From Heterocephalus glaber (lineage: Eukaryota; Chordata; Mammalia; Rodentia; Bathyergidae), in NCBI RefSeq assembly GCF_000247695.1, contig NW_004624865.1, forward strand, positions 445,501 to 509,500: a DNA stretch of 64,000 nt. The letters run 5' to 3'. The position numbers and the translations under genes are program-made. The notes beneath the pieces were generated by a model. It did not search any database. It was not told where the DNA came from and worked only from the letters and a program-made list of their open reading frames with translations. Of this stretch, positions 1 to 9,250 are shown piece by piece. Every line of letters starts with the position of its first letter. The first letter of the stretch is position 1.

Positions 1-22
1 CCCCCTCAAAATCCTTCCTAGC

Positions 23-88
23 TTTTTTTTTTTTTTTTTTACTGGGGATTAAATTCAGGTCCTTGCACTTGCGAGGCAGGTGGCAGCC
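23..88 (-). mobile_element. ID-type tRNA-derived SINE, partial
   Basis: An 18-base T run (the reverse of the A tail) is followed by actggggattaaattcagg and the cttgcacttgcgaggcaggt segment that recurs in the other ID copies here. Similarity stops in the middle of the tRNA-like body, before the ctgagctaaatccccagccc end, so the copy is truncated at its original 5' side. No target duplication is visible. Confidence 0.75.
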
Positions 89-984
89 TTCCCAATCTTT
101 GAAGGCACTTATCCCGTTGTCCTTATCACTTTCTTCAGCAGCTCTGGAGTCCTCTTTCCTCAGGGTCTTTAGCTGTGCTGTTCTGGCTGCCTCAGTGCCC
201 TAAATGGATTCAAAATGTCTCCCTTTTGTGGTCATTTTTAACTTTAAGGACAAGCCAGATCCAGTGCCAGATCCGGTGACTAAGGTGGATGAGGACACAG
301 CGTTATGTTTTTATGAGCTGCCTTACTGCTGGATGGCACTCAGCAGCAGCAGTCACCGTATTTTTATCAGATCTTGTAAAAGACATGGAGGGATTCTGGA
401 ACTGCTTCAGAAGGTACCAAGAATAAGTGTGTTCAAAGTGAGGGGGATTTTGAGAAGGGTTAAAGGCAACGTGTTTACTGTAATACCTAATTAAAATTCA
501 AACATTCACTGTATATTTTGATCTCACTTTGTAATGCTGGTCTTTTGAGTCAGGAAGTTTCTTTTCCTCTTTATTTTTCTGGAAGATTTAGAGTGGAATT
601 CACCTTCCATCAAACTCACTGACTTGTTACCTCTTCCAGTATTTTTATATCAATTTAAACATCATTTTCTTGTAAAACCCCATCGTGAATACTTAGATTT
701 TACATCTTCCTCAGGTATAGTTGTCATAACCCACTAGACCCCTGTTTTGGTTAGCTCGCATTTATAACTGCTTTTAGTTATTATTAATTTTCCTTGCCAG
801 TCTATAGACTTATAAAGCCAACATTGTTCTCTGTTTCTTTCTCCACCATCTGGCAGACCTGGATCATAGTAGCCTAGGAAGCTTCTTTGTTAAATCTATC
901 CTTTTAACCAAATACCCTGTTAACTATTTAACAAAAAGGCATGCATTTTCAAGTGAGACAAAGTTGTGTCTAGAACATTATTGG
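89..984. other. AT-rich stretch, nothing recognised
   Basis: No repeat family or exon is recognised. A 96-codon open frame at 204-494 has no recognisable domain and stops amid AT-rich sequence, so it is probably chance. The right part may be the degraded start of the adjacent minus-strand L1, but I cannot align it. Confidence 0.4.
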
Positions 985-1559
985 ACAAATTGATGTTGTA
1001 CCACTCACTCACATTTCCTGAGATGAACTCCTCATAGCTCTGTTCCTTTTAATGTGTGGTAGTGTATACTGCTGGTTTCTCCTTAATTTAGTTTTACTTA
1101 GTATTTTTATCAATATTATTAGTGACACTAGTCTGTTACATGTGCTTGTGTTCAGATTTATAACTTTAAAAAAAAGAATTTATGCTAGCTCCTTTAAAAG
1201 AAACAGAGTTTTTTTCTATGAAGTCTTGAATAAAAAAGAGCTATAGAATATACATTGCTTGAGAATCTGGAACAGTATTTCAACCCCTGTGTCAAGAAAG
1301 GTATTGTCAGTCAGTATTCTCAACTTTTTTTCTGTATTTATGTGGTCTGCTCAGATAGTCTATACATTTCTTTTGATTTTAGTGGTTTATATTTTATATA
1401 AAATAACATATTTGGTTCACATTTGAAATATTTAGCAAAAACTTTTGCAACTTGTTCTTTAATTTTCCTGTGATTATATCCGATTCCTTGGAACTAATGT
1501 TTTGATTTTGTGTTTCTCCTGTTTTCTTTATCTTGTTTAGACAAACGCAGGACTTACTT
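985..1559 (-). mobile_element. Old L1 LINE fragment (ORF2 region)
   Basis: Read on the minus strand, this resembles the reverse-transcriptase part of L1 ORF2. The plus strand shows typical reversed L1 phrases such as catttcctgagatgaactcc, tggtttctccttaatttag and ttcttggaactaatgttttg. It is heavily mutated with no sustained frame. The identification is by remembered similarity to the L1 consensus, so the edges are approximate. Confidence 0.6.
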
Positions 1560-1606
1560 GTGTGTGTGTGCGTGAGTGTGTGTGTTTGTGTGTGTGTGTG
1601 TATGTT
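1560..1606. repeat. (TG)n microsatellite, interrupted
   Basis: Alternating TG with a few interruptions (cg, ag, tt), directly following the L1-like fragment. Confidence 0.9.
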
Positions 1607-1689
1607 GTAAGAAGCAGCTATTGAATAGCACCAAATCCTTTAAGAGATGGGGTTGGGGGGCAGGGGGCGCTCTAAATCCAGACATCCGG

Positions 1690-1790
1690 ACTTTTCACTC
1701 AGGTTTCATGATTTAGTAAATTTGTGATCTTGGACAATTTTATTTTCAGCTCAATTTAATCATCTGTAAAATAATGTTAATTATAAAAAT
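1690..1790 (+). mobile_element. MIR SINE fragment
   Basis: Contains the MIR core and 3' part: gtgatcttggacaatttt corresponds to the 'gtgaccttgggcaagtta' segment and aatcatctgtaaaataatg to the 'tcatctgtaaaatgggg' segment. Ancient mammalian-wide tRNA-derived SINE, degenerate. Confidence 0.6.
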
Positions 1791-2204
1791 ATAATAAAGG
1801 CTAATATAGCAACCATTTTAGTTATAATTATTCATGTATCTATTATAGTAATCTTTATTATACTGCTTTCTTAAACATTCTTATTTCTTATTTTATACTT
1901 TTATGTGAACTGTTTAATGTTTTCTTTTTCTCTGTGGAAAATCTCTTTCAGGAAATATGTGTTCTGCGTCATCGTTTTACCAGGCTGTGAATAATTTTTC
2001 ATCCAATTCAAGTCTTACTTGAGTAATTTTTAAAATCCAAGAAGCTGAGGGTTTTGTTGAGTTTTATATTCTAATGTCGTCGTTAACATTAGCGATGTGC
2101 AGTTGTGATCGGAGTGTGTGACCTATGCTATTCTCACCACTTCAGAATTCACCGAGGTTTTCTTTATAACCAGTCTTGGTTTGGATTTCCCAAAGAGCCA
2201 AGCC
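1791..2204. other. AT-rich stretch, nothing recognised
   Basis: Low-GC sequence with short TA and TTA runs. No gene, repeat family or sustained frame is recognised. Confidence 0.4.
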
Positions 2205-2620
2205 TGGAACCGAAACGTATGCACTGAGCTCAGGAAGCCGGGACACAGGAGAAAGGAGCGCCTGGCACCTGTCGGTTGCAGAGCAGTTCCAGGAGGGTCC
2301 CAGACCCAGCGCGGCGTCCTCCGCGACCTCTGCAGAGCCCACGAGGGCTCCTGAGCGCCTGAGAAGGCTGCAGCCGGGGTGCCGGGCACCCCACCGCCGG
2401 AGCTGTCTCGTGGGCTATGTCCCGTCCTTCTGCGTGGCTCCTGCGCCGTGCCAGGGAGACCCGGCAACGGGGAAGTGTAGCAACGGCTCAGCGCCTGGAC
2501 AGACCTGTGCTCCAGGTGCTTCTGGGGTCCGGCCACGCGGCATCCTGCTTCCCAGACCCTGCCCCTGACCCCAACCTCAGCTGCAGGCGGAGGAGATAAA
2601 GGAGCTGGCTCCTCCAACCT
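2205..2620. promoter_or_regulatory. Isolated CpG-rich block (candidate small CpG island)
   Basis: CpG dinucleotides are dense here (for example cagcgcggcgtcctccgcg and caccccaccgccggagct), while the flanks on both sides are AT-rich and CpG-poor. A gataaagg box lies near 2597. A 184-codon minus-strand frame (2123-2677) and overlapping plus-strand frames are open mainly because the block lacks TA-rich stops. I recognise no protein in them. It could be an unmethylated CpG island or promoter, or a GC-rich LTR. Confidence 0.4.
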
Positions 2621-3122
2621 CTCCTGCTCAATCCCATTCCCGGGACCCCACCCCAGAGCTCGCCTCCTAACCCTCACAGGGAGGTCTGGAATTCACCCAC
2701 AGTGGGGCCAGCACAGTCAGTGGCAGCAGCAGACACCGAGGCTGCAGCCTCAGCCGCCATAGAGCCGCTGGGAGCCCAGAGCTTGGGAGCTCTGACGACA
2801 TCCAGAAAGCACCTCCCTGTGACAGTGTGCCAAGGGCAATGGCTTCATTTTCAAGGACCTTTGGGGCATGATTTCCAGCCTTTGCTTCTCATCTTGCAGT
2901 GAAGAGAAGCTAAGTCCCTCCCAGGACAGACAACTTTATTTAGGCACGTGTAATAGTACTGCCATTTCATACCAAATGAAAGTGTAGTTCTGTATTTTCT
3001 TCTTATTCAACAAATGGTCGATAACTGTTACTATTTATTTGGCTAAGGGTTTATTTTTTCTCTTTTTTATTTTTATATGTTTGCAGTGCACAATAAATAC
3101 ATTCATGATGAGGAGTTAGTGC
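2621..3122. other. Unclassified stretch between CpG block and SINE
   Basis: GC content falls from left to right. A 66-codon open frame at 2702-2902 has no recognisable product. Nothing else can be supported. Confidence 0.35.
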
Positions 3123-3242
3123 CTAGACATGTGACATCTTTTTTTTTTCTTTGGTACCAGGGATCAAACCCAGATCCTTGAGCTTTCAAGGCAGGCGGCA
3201 GAACCACTGAGCTAAATCCCGGGCCCCTAGACATGTCACATC
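3123..3242 (-). mobile_element. ID SINE with target-site duplication
   Basis: The SINE body is 3139-3226 in minus orientation: a poly-T run, ttggtaccagggatcaaac, then ctgagctaaatcccgggccc. It is flanked by 16-base direct repeats ctagacatgtgacatc (3123-3138) and ctagacatgtcacatc (3227-3242), which differ at one base. This marks L1-type target-primed integration and a fairly recent copy. Confidence 0.9.
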
Positions 3243-3528
3243 TGGATCCTCTTTACTGGCCCTCCCCTCTCCTCCCTCTACCTTCCCCTGTCCCCAGACC
3301 CTCTTCCCATAAAATAAGTTTCTTTATGTGCAACTGGCACTTGAGGAAGAGTAAATAACTTTTTAGCATTAAAACTAGATAATTAAGAATTAATTTAGAT
3401 GCAAAGATGCATTCCGAAATCAGCAGCATTAGTAATTTCCTGAAAATATATTGTATTTTTCCCATTATTACAAATAATAACCCTGATGTGATACAGCAAC
3501 TTCTCATCTAGAAATGACCACCTCATAA

Positions 3529-3634
3529 AAATTATATTTATAAGGGCTGAGGATTTAGCTCAGTGGTTCCATTGCCTGGCTCAAAAGTGCAAGGTTTGAT
3601 CCCCGGTACCAAAAAAAAAAAATTGTATTTGTAA
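3529..3634 (+). mobile_element. ID SINE with target-site duplication
   Basis: The body at 3544-3620 begins gggctgaggatttagctcag (tRNA A-box region) and ends gatccccggtacc (B-box region) plus an A tail. The flanks aattatatttataa and aattgtatttgtaa form a diverged duplication. A few bases (the 'tcctga' step) are missing compared with sister copies. Confidence 0.85.
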
Positions 3635-4462
3635 TATATGATGAGAGGAGAAAGTACAACTGCCTCCCTTAATTCACAGCCTTGTAATTTTTTCCTTTGG
3701 GTCAATATAAATCACTATTATATACCATTCTACCTCGTGAAAACTATTCCCCAGAGATTTTGGATAGTGCCATAATAAGATAAAGTTGGCACAAAATTAA
3801 TTTGGCAAGTAGAGAACATACCATTAGAAAAACAGGAAGGGGAGCTAAAGAGAGTATATAAAGAACATATAAAAATATTTAAGGCAGATGATGGATTAAC
3901 ACGGCTACTGGTAATTGAGGATCTTATGTAATTTAAGATGTTACAGATGGTAGGAATTATGGATATGAAAGGTCTCACTTTGACAGACTTTGCCAGTGTT
4001 TTTAATAAATTTCCCATTCTAGCCTCAGACAGAGTTGAGTTGTTTGAGAAGCAGCCATGCATGGCATATTGGCCAAAACTACCTGTTACTAATGCACTCC
4101 TGAGCAGCAAGAGAGGTAGGTGCTACCTGTGGAATCAGAGTTTTCTGTGTACCACTTCCCACAGGGTTGTCAAAAGAGCATCTCTGAATTCCTGTGGTTC
4201 TAAGTGGCGATGGTTGACTCAGGGTAAAGGGAGGAAGCTTTCAGGGGAAACATCTTTCTTGTCTCCTCCTGAACAATGTCACTTATGTATTGGTTGGGGA
4301 GCTACTGACTCACTTATCTTAGACCATGTGTTGATGGCCAAGAATGTGGTTAGGAAAGTCAGAAAATTCACATGTACCTTGGGAGGGCATAAAGATACAA
4401 TTCAGTCTTATAATTATTATGATAGACATAAACACAAAATTATATAGCAGGAAGGATGGGGC
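3635..4462. other. Unclassified stretch with a 169-codon open frame
   Basis: The plus-strand frame 3938-4447 opens inside AT-rich DNA and encodes no domain I recognise. No splice-site context or codon bias supports it. Purine-rich phrases near 3820-3870 hint at an old repeat, but I cannot name it. Confidence 0.3.
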
Positions 4463-4838
4463 TGTGATTTCAATCTAGATGTCCCCAGGAGCTTCATGCA
4501 CTCATAGGCTGGGCTTTTGGAAGGTGGCTGGATGATGGTGGCTTAGAGGTGACTGCTATTAGGAGCTAGTCCGGTCCAAAGAGGTGGTCACTGTGGGTGT
4601 GACCTGGAAGGGTTTATTTCCCTTCCTGGCTCTTCCCATGGTGCTCTCTGCTTCCTCGATGCCATGAGATGAGCAGGGTCCTTCTGCCCAGTCCTTTCCA
4701 CCACGCTGTTTTTCCTTGGAGCCAGCAGACTAAGGACTGAAAACTCTACAAACTGTGAGCCAAATAAACATTTCTTCCTTTAAGCTGTGGGTGTCAGGTA
4801 CACATTTTGTCCTAGCAATGAAGGAAGTAATTAAGACA
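4463..4838 (+). mobile_element. ERVL-MaLR type solitary LTR
   Basis: It starts tgtgatttcaatctagatgt and has the typical MaLR internal phrases: tgactgctattaggagc, gccatgagatgagcaggg, tgtgagccaaataaacattt with the aataaa poly(A) signal, and a 3' end attttgtcctagcaatga...aagaca. About 375 bp, a normal MaLR LTR length. No internal region is seen, so it is a solo LTR. The exact subfamily (ORR1/MLT1/MST) is not determined. Confidence 0.75.
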
Positions 4839-4914
4839 GCTGGAAAGCTAACCTAGCCAGGATGAAGTTGATGGAAAGTCAAGGAAATGGCTGGGGTTAT
4901 TGTCCCGAGGGATG

Positions 4915-5160
4915 GCAGCTGAGATGAGCTTTGAAGATGAAGGGTGGTGGATGACAGCGGCTGTGCCAAGCAGCAGGACAGGAAGGCATGGTCCTCACAG
5001 ACTCCATGTGGCTAGAGCACCTAGTTAACTTTTTGGTTCAGGAATGAAAGAGAAGACAAAGGAACCCAGTGAGAAGCTGCTGGATGGGGAGGTAAATGGA
5101 TAGGAGGGTGACAGGCGGGATATGGAAAGGTTTCACACCAAAAAGTGACATACCCAAATG
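4915..5160. repeat. Probable L2-like ancient repeat
   Basis: Phrases such as gatgagctttgaagatgaa, gtggctagagcacctagtt and the 'gtttcacaccaaaaagtgacat' region match the familiar old mammalian-wide LINE2-type pattern. The match is from memory and weak. Orientation is uncertain. Confidence 0.35.
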
Positions 5161-5354
5161 TGTGCCTTCCCATGACTATTATAGCTGCTGGGTTGTTGGG
5201 TGACTTGGGAAATATGGATCAAAGAGAGGATTACGGCAGTTAAGGATGACAGTAGAGGCAAGAACAAAAGCTTCCTAGCTCTTGCTGGTAGTCAGACTCC
5301 CTACAGGATCATGAACATGGGCCTCTGTGTGTGACGCCACTGTCTAAGAAATCC

Positions 5355-5428
5355 TGTTTTACAGAAGGCTGAGGCACTGACAGAGACTTACCTTGATCAA
5401 ACCCAGGCTCCTGAACTCTCAGACTGAC
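5355..5428 (-). mobile_element. MIR SINE fragment
   Basis: Reverse MIR core: ttttacagaaggctgaggca corresponds to 'ttttacagatgaggaaactgaggca', followed by cttgatcaaacccaggctcc matching the 'gaacccaggctc' segment. Confidence 0.6.
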
Positions 5429-5829
5429 AAGCCTGGCATATGGAATGTCATGTTTGTCTCTGCTTCATCCAAGTTTAGCAAGAACCCCACAGAGCCTGTC
5501 CAACCAGAACCCCCGCCCATGTCTGATCACTGTCTATATCTAATGCAGCTCCTCATCCTCCCATGGCCCCCAGGGGATTCCCACACCCTGGCCACTTCCG
5601 CTCAGAACCTTGTTGGATCTATTCAGCCGTCATCTGCCCTTCCCCATTTTTCCTCTTAGTCGTTCTCCATCTGCCATCTCCCATTCTGCCCTGGACTGTG
5701 AACTCCCACTTGTCCACTCTTTCTTTGTTTTCAAACCTCAGAGGAAGTTGGTTTGTTTTTCTTTGCAAAATTAATTCCTTCTTCCCTCTCTGTGAGCCTC
5801 TAGTTTCCTTAGGAACACTGTTTTCTTGC
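5429..5829. other. Unique-looking stretch, nothing recognised
   Basis: Pyrimidine-rich on the plus strand. Short overlapping frames (5393-5659 and 5563-5850) have no recognisable product. Confidence 0.35.
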
Positions 5830-5834
5830 TTTCC

Positions 5835-5968
5835 CTCGCATTTTTATTAATAAATTTGCAGTACAGGAAGATGAAATTTATTGTGAAGAGTTTGTACATG
5901 TGCATAACACACATTAATTCTTTTTTTGTCCTCTTCCCTACCCTTCTATCCCTCCTGCTCCCTCTACA
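5835..5968 (-). mobile_element. L1 3' end (reverse)
   Basis: Read on the minus strand: a purine-rich tract, then gaattaatgtgtgttatgca, then aataaatttcatcttcctgt and an AT-rich end. This is the same 3' UTR layout as the L1 copies ending near 20190 and 32530. Confidence 0.55.
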
Positions 5969-6305
5969 CAGCTGAAAAAATGGTAACAACAGTTGGGGTA
6001 ACAAAACAGAGCAATAAACCGTTTGGTGAACTCAAAGAAAATATAGTTAAAGAGACAATGATCCTAATAAAACAAATAATCAGTGAGTCTAAAGAAGACA
6101 CTAATAAAAAACTAGAGGAGCTAAAGAAAGAGATGCAAACCATGAATGCTCAGCACAGGAAAGAATTGTAGTCCACAAAACATTCTGAGCAGAAATCCAG
6201 GAGATTAAAAATTCTGCCAGAAGTATGGGCACCAGAGGAGACCAGTGTGTGCACAGAGTGTCAGACCTTGAAGACAGGGCTGTGACTGGTGAGCTATGAG
6301 TGAGA
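5966..6305 (+). mobile_element. L1 ORF1-like coiled-coil fragment
   Basis: The frame 5926-6171 encodes a Lys/Glu-rich heptad stretch (KEEL-type repeats around residues 45-80), and after a stop the same region continues with a VSDLEDRA-like motif around 6258-6285, typical of the L1 ORF1p coiled coil. The stop at 6168-6170 and later disruption show it is dead. It abuts an oppositely oriented L1 3' end, suggesting a rearranged or inverted L1 insertion. Confidence 0.55.
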
Positions 6306-6640
6306 GACACCGTCCCTTGCTTGGAGTTGAGCTCCAGCTCTCCCCCTCCTGAAAGCCCCTCTGGCAGTGCCCTCGACCCTTAGTAAAGTCTGCTTACCAT
6401 CTTCAACGAGCATCAGTGAGTTTTTCTGTAACAGCACAAAATATTGCATGAATTTTCCAAGTTCTCAGCCCTGTAAGTGGCAGCCCTGGGGCTCCGAAGG
6501 AGGCCACAGCTCTACGCCTGTGCTCTCACCATGCCAGGGAACCTGAGGCGTCCCAGACAGCTACCACCTGCATCACACACTTCACATGGCCACCCCACCC
6601 TGGTCGCTCTTCACAGCAGTGGCTGGCAGGAGGTCACAGC
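6306..6640. other. Unclassified stretch
   Basis: Contains ctcccctcctgaaagcccc and other unique sequence, with a chance plus-strand frame at 6477-6812. No feature is supported. Confidence 0.35.
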
Positions 6641-7130
6641 ATCTGATCCATCTCACCATGTAGGAAACTTAGTTACTTTTCTCTCATTGCTGATACAAAA
6701 TACCCAACACCCAAACTTAAAGCAAGAAAAATTTATTGGCTTGCAGTTCATAGAGGTTTCAGTCCATAGTTGGCTGGCTCCAAAACAGGGTGGCATGGCA
6801 GAGAGGCAGTAGTTTATGGTGGTGAAAGACAGCAAAGCAACAAGAGACTTTAACAGTATCTTTCTGCCCCTTTTACCTTATCCAGACTACTGGGATTAGG
6901 GAGGTGCCAAACCAATCACTCACATGGTTTAGTAATTTCACGCCCTTAATCCCAGTATCACACACTCTAGAGTCAGCCACCTTCAAGAAGTCCCACACCT
7001 ATGACCACAGGAAGCTTTGGGGGGGTGACATCTAGACCCAAACCATAATGGAAACGGAAGCACAGAGAAGTGGATACAATTCCTACGGGAGCAGAGCTAA
7101 TAAAGGATTTGGAGCCCTGCTGTCCTAAGC
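6641..7130 (-). mobile_element. MIR SINE split by a MaLR LTR
   Basis: MIR sequence in reverse lies at about 6641-6668 (catctcaccatgtaggaaac) and resumes at 7051-7130 (gaaacggaagcacagagaag through gagccctgctgtcctaagcc). The interruption is the LTR at 6669-7050, and gaaac is present on both sides as a 5-base duplication, as expected for ERVL-class integration. Confidence 0.55.
6669..7050 (-). mobile_element. ERVL-MaLR type solitary LTR
   Basis: Reverse-oriented MaLR: ttagttacttttctctcatt, a reversed poly(A) signal region (gcaagaaaaatttattggct), gtttcagtccatagttggct, and near the other end catctagacccaaaccataa, the reverse of the LTR 5' terminus. The terminal dinucleotides are mutated. It is flanked by gaaac repeats and embedded in a MIR. 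Confidence 0.75.
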
Positions 7131-7571
7131 CCATGCTTGGAATCACTCTGTCCTATGCTCCATCAGGAAGCCACTGCTGTAATTCCTGCTCCTGACTTCT
7201 CTAGGCTGCCATGGAAGCCAGAGATGGGAGGATTCTGAACGAATGAAAGTAGGTCTGCTCTGATCAGTCTCTGTTCTGCCTGGGGACTGGACCTTGCCAT
7301 TTCTTTAACTAGAATCTTCCTTGCTAGATTCTGAGCTTTTAAAGAAAGAGCCCTTGCACTTTTTATCTTCCCAGACACATGGTATATGTGAAATAAGCAT
7401 ATTAATCAATGCCCCCAAGCCTGGGAATGGCCTGGCGGGGTCAGAAAGGTCTTTGAACAAGAAAAGGAAGCCTGTCTGTCTTTTAAGGAGGCTGCAGGGC
7501 AGGCCCCTTCCAATGGGTGGTATCAGTCTTGTATCATCCACCGTAGCAGTCACGAAGTACACGCAGCGATT
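7131..7571. other. Unique-looking stretch, nothing recognised
   Basis: Mixed-composition sequence. The frames at 7305-7562 (minus) and 7321-7674 (plus) show no domain. No repeat is recognised. Confidence 0.35.
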
Positions 7572-7747
7572 AGAATTTAAAGCAGCTCCTTTGTCACTTT
7601 TTCTGTCTTCTGCATGCAGTGAACTGTTTCTCCTCTATGAAGACCCTCTGCCATGTGCCACTCGAGCCAGCTGATTATGAACTGAAACTTCTATAGATTG
7701 TGAGCTAAATAAACCTTTCCTTTAAAAATAAAAAGAATTTAAAGCAG
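7572..7747 (+). mobile_element. Retrocopied LTR-terminated transcript with target duplication
   Basis: A 148-base insert (7586-7733) is flanked by perfect 14-base direct repeats agaatttaaagcag (7572-7585 and 7734-7747). The insert ends with the MaLR-LTR-like phrase gattgtgagctaaataaacc, including the aataaa signal at 7708-7713. About 15 bases later it becomes A-rich (tttaaaaataaaa). It reads as a short RNA polyadenylated at a MaLR LTR signal and reinserted by L1. See findings. Confidence 0.65.
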
Positions 7748-7930
7748 GTGAAGTAAAATTAAATTTTAGATTAAATGCATCAGCCACACTAGCAGCGTTT
7801 GAAATGCTAGTGGCTGTGTGAGTGGCAGCACAGGCAGCCGTTCCTACTGCAGAGGCCCACACGTCCCCAAGCCTGGAAACGCCTGTGTCAGAGCCCTGAT
7901 CTACAAAGCGTGTTTCTGGGTCCTATCGCT

Positions 7931-8032
7931 GCCCACTTATCAGAATTTCTTTACAGGGAGCAAAAGAATCTGCATTTTTAATATTCATTCATCTGAATTA
8001 TTTTATAAAACACTGGTTTAGGCCTTTGGTGC
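7931..8032 (+). mobile_element. MER5-like hAT DNA-transposon fragment
   Basis: The phrase gagcaaaagaatctgcattt followed by an AT-rich segment and aaaacactggttta resembles the 3' half of MER5-type nonautonomous hAT-Charlie elements. Degenerate, with no terminal duplication found. Confidence 0.45.
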
Positions 8033-8339
8033 TCAGCATGTTTGTCTAAAAATACCTTTGTTCAAACAACATTGCACCTAGACTCCCAGCAGTTGGAACG
8101 GAACAGCGTTAGAACTAGTTGCAGCGGTGGGATGATAAGGCTGGGGCCCAACTTGCGCCACAATCACCCCAGAACAGAGCAGAGCACGATCTCGGGCCCC
8201 CACACTGTGACAGGCAGCAGTTCTGAGAGCCGGCTCCACGTGGGGACGTGAGGGTCCAGCCGGTGACGACGGGCTGTGAGCGCTGATTTTCGAGCTCGCG
8301 ATCTACCAGCCAGGGGTGGAACCATCAGTCAGATATTTC
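8033..8339. other. Unclassified stretch
   Basis: Moderate CpG content near 8240-8300 (gggacgtgagggtccagccg). No gene or repeat is recognised. Confidence 0.35.
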
Positions 8340-8533
8340 GTTGTTGTTGTTGTGTGGTGCTGGGCATTGAACCCAAGGCCCTTGCATTGAGCTGTCCTCC
8401 CAGCCGTCTTTAAATGTTTTTATTTTAAGACAGCGTCTCTCACTGAGTTGCTAAACTGCCCCGGCTGGGCTCTTCCTTTGATCCTCATACTTTAGCCTCC
8501 AGAGTGCTGGGATTGCAGGCACACACCCCCAGC
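8340..8533 (-). mobile_element. B1-dID type composite SINE
   Basis: In reverse order, an ID-like half (ggtgctgggcattgaaccca...gctgtcctcccagcc) is joined through an A/T-rich linker to a B1 half (agacagcgtctctcactgag...gagtgctgggattgcaggc). This dimeric 7SL+tRNA architecture is known from several rodent families. A (TTG)n stretch replaces a simple poly-T. Confidence 0.85.
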
Positions 8534-8864
8534 TACTTTGGTCATATTTGAACAGCGGTGCCTGATCAGCTAATAGTACCAAAGTTTAAACGGGATGCGT
8601 CCCACAGTCAGCCGAGCCCCTGACGACCACCGCGGAGCTGTGGGGAAGTGACAGGTGAAGTCTCAGTGCTCCCCGCTGGGCCTCCAGCTCTGCACTGCTT
8701 CATACATCCCCCAGTCCCCCCTGTGCTGGCCTTGGCCAGCTGCCCTGATGTGAGTGAGTCGGCTTGGGTTTTGAGGTGGAAGATAGCGGAAAGTAGAGGA
8801 AAGAGACAGCTTTATGAAGTGGTCAGCTCAGGAAGTGTGCATAACTATGACTTCTGCCAACATG
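8534..8864. other. Unclassified stretch
   Basis: Unique-looking, slightly GC-rich sequence. The 119-codon frame 8648-9007 runs into a transposon and a SINE and is not a gene. Confidence 0.35.
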
Positions 8865-9250
8865 CAGTCATGCACTGCTTAGCGACAGGGGTGCATTCTG
8901 AGAAGTGCACCTTTAGGCAATTTCATCATTGTGAGAACATCTCAGAATGTACTCCCACGCTGGCCATGGTGGCACACACCTCTCATCCCTGCACTCCGGG
9001 AGGCTGAAGCAGGAGGATTGCAAGTTCTAGCCTAGCTTGGGAACTTAGCAACTTACTGAGGCCCTGCCTCAACACGAAAACATGAAAAAGGGCTTGGAAT
9101 GTATCTCAGTGCCAAGGACCTGGGTTCAGCTCCCAGTACCTCAAATTAAATATATAAAGAAATAAAGAATGTACTCATACAAGCCTAGGGAAGATTGTGA
9201 TGGCCACCACACACTTGTTATGTGGGTCATTACTGCACGTGCTGGCCACT
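8865..9250 (+). mobile_element. Tigger-like DNA transposon remnant, split by a SINE
   Basis: The start cagtcatgcactgcttagcg, followed by gcattctgagaagtgcacct and catcattgtgagaacatc, matches the end of a Tigger-class (pogo) transposon. After the SINE at 8955-9165, catacaagcctagggaag resumes the same element. The far end fades by about 9250. Confidence 0.6.
8944..9176 (+). mobile_element. B1-dID type composite SINE with target duplication
   Basis: A B1 half (ggtggcacacacctctcatc...gaggattgcaagttctag) is joined to an ID-like half (gggcttggaatgtatctcag...ctcccagtacc) and an A-rich tail. The direct repeat agaatgtactc at 8944-8954 and 9166-9176 marks the insertion, which disrupts a Tigger-like element. 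Confidence 0.9.

Noticed and set aside
1655..1675. CTCF-like string agggggcgctct
   Set aside because: Only the G-rich half matches. The CCA side of the core is absent.
2123..2677. 184-codon minus-strand open frame
   Set aside because: It lies in a stop-poor CpG-rich block, shows no domain, and other phases are open too.
3938..4447. 169-codon plus-strand open frame
   Set aside because: No recognised motif, no upstream promoter or splice context, and composition like its surroundings.
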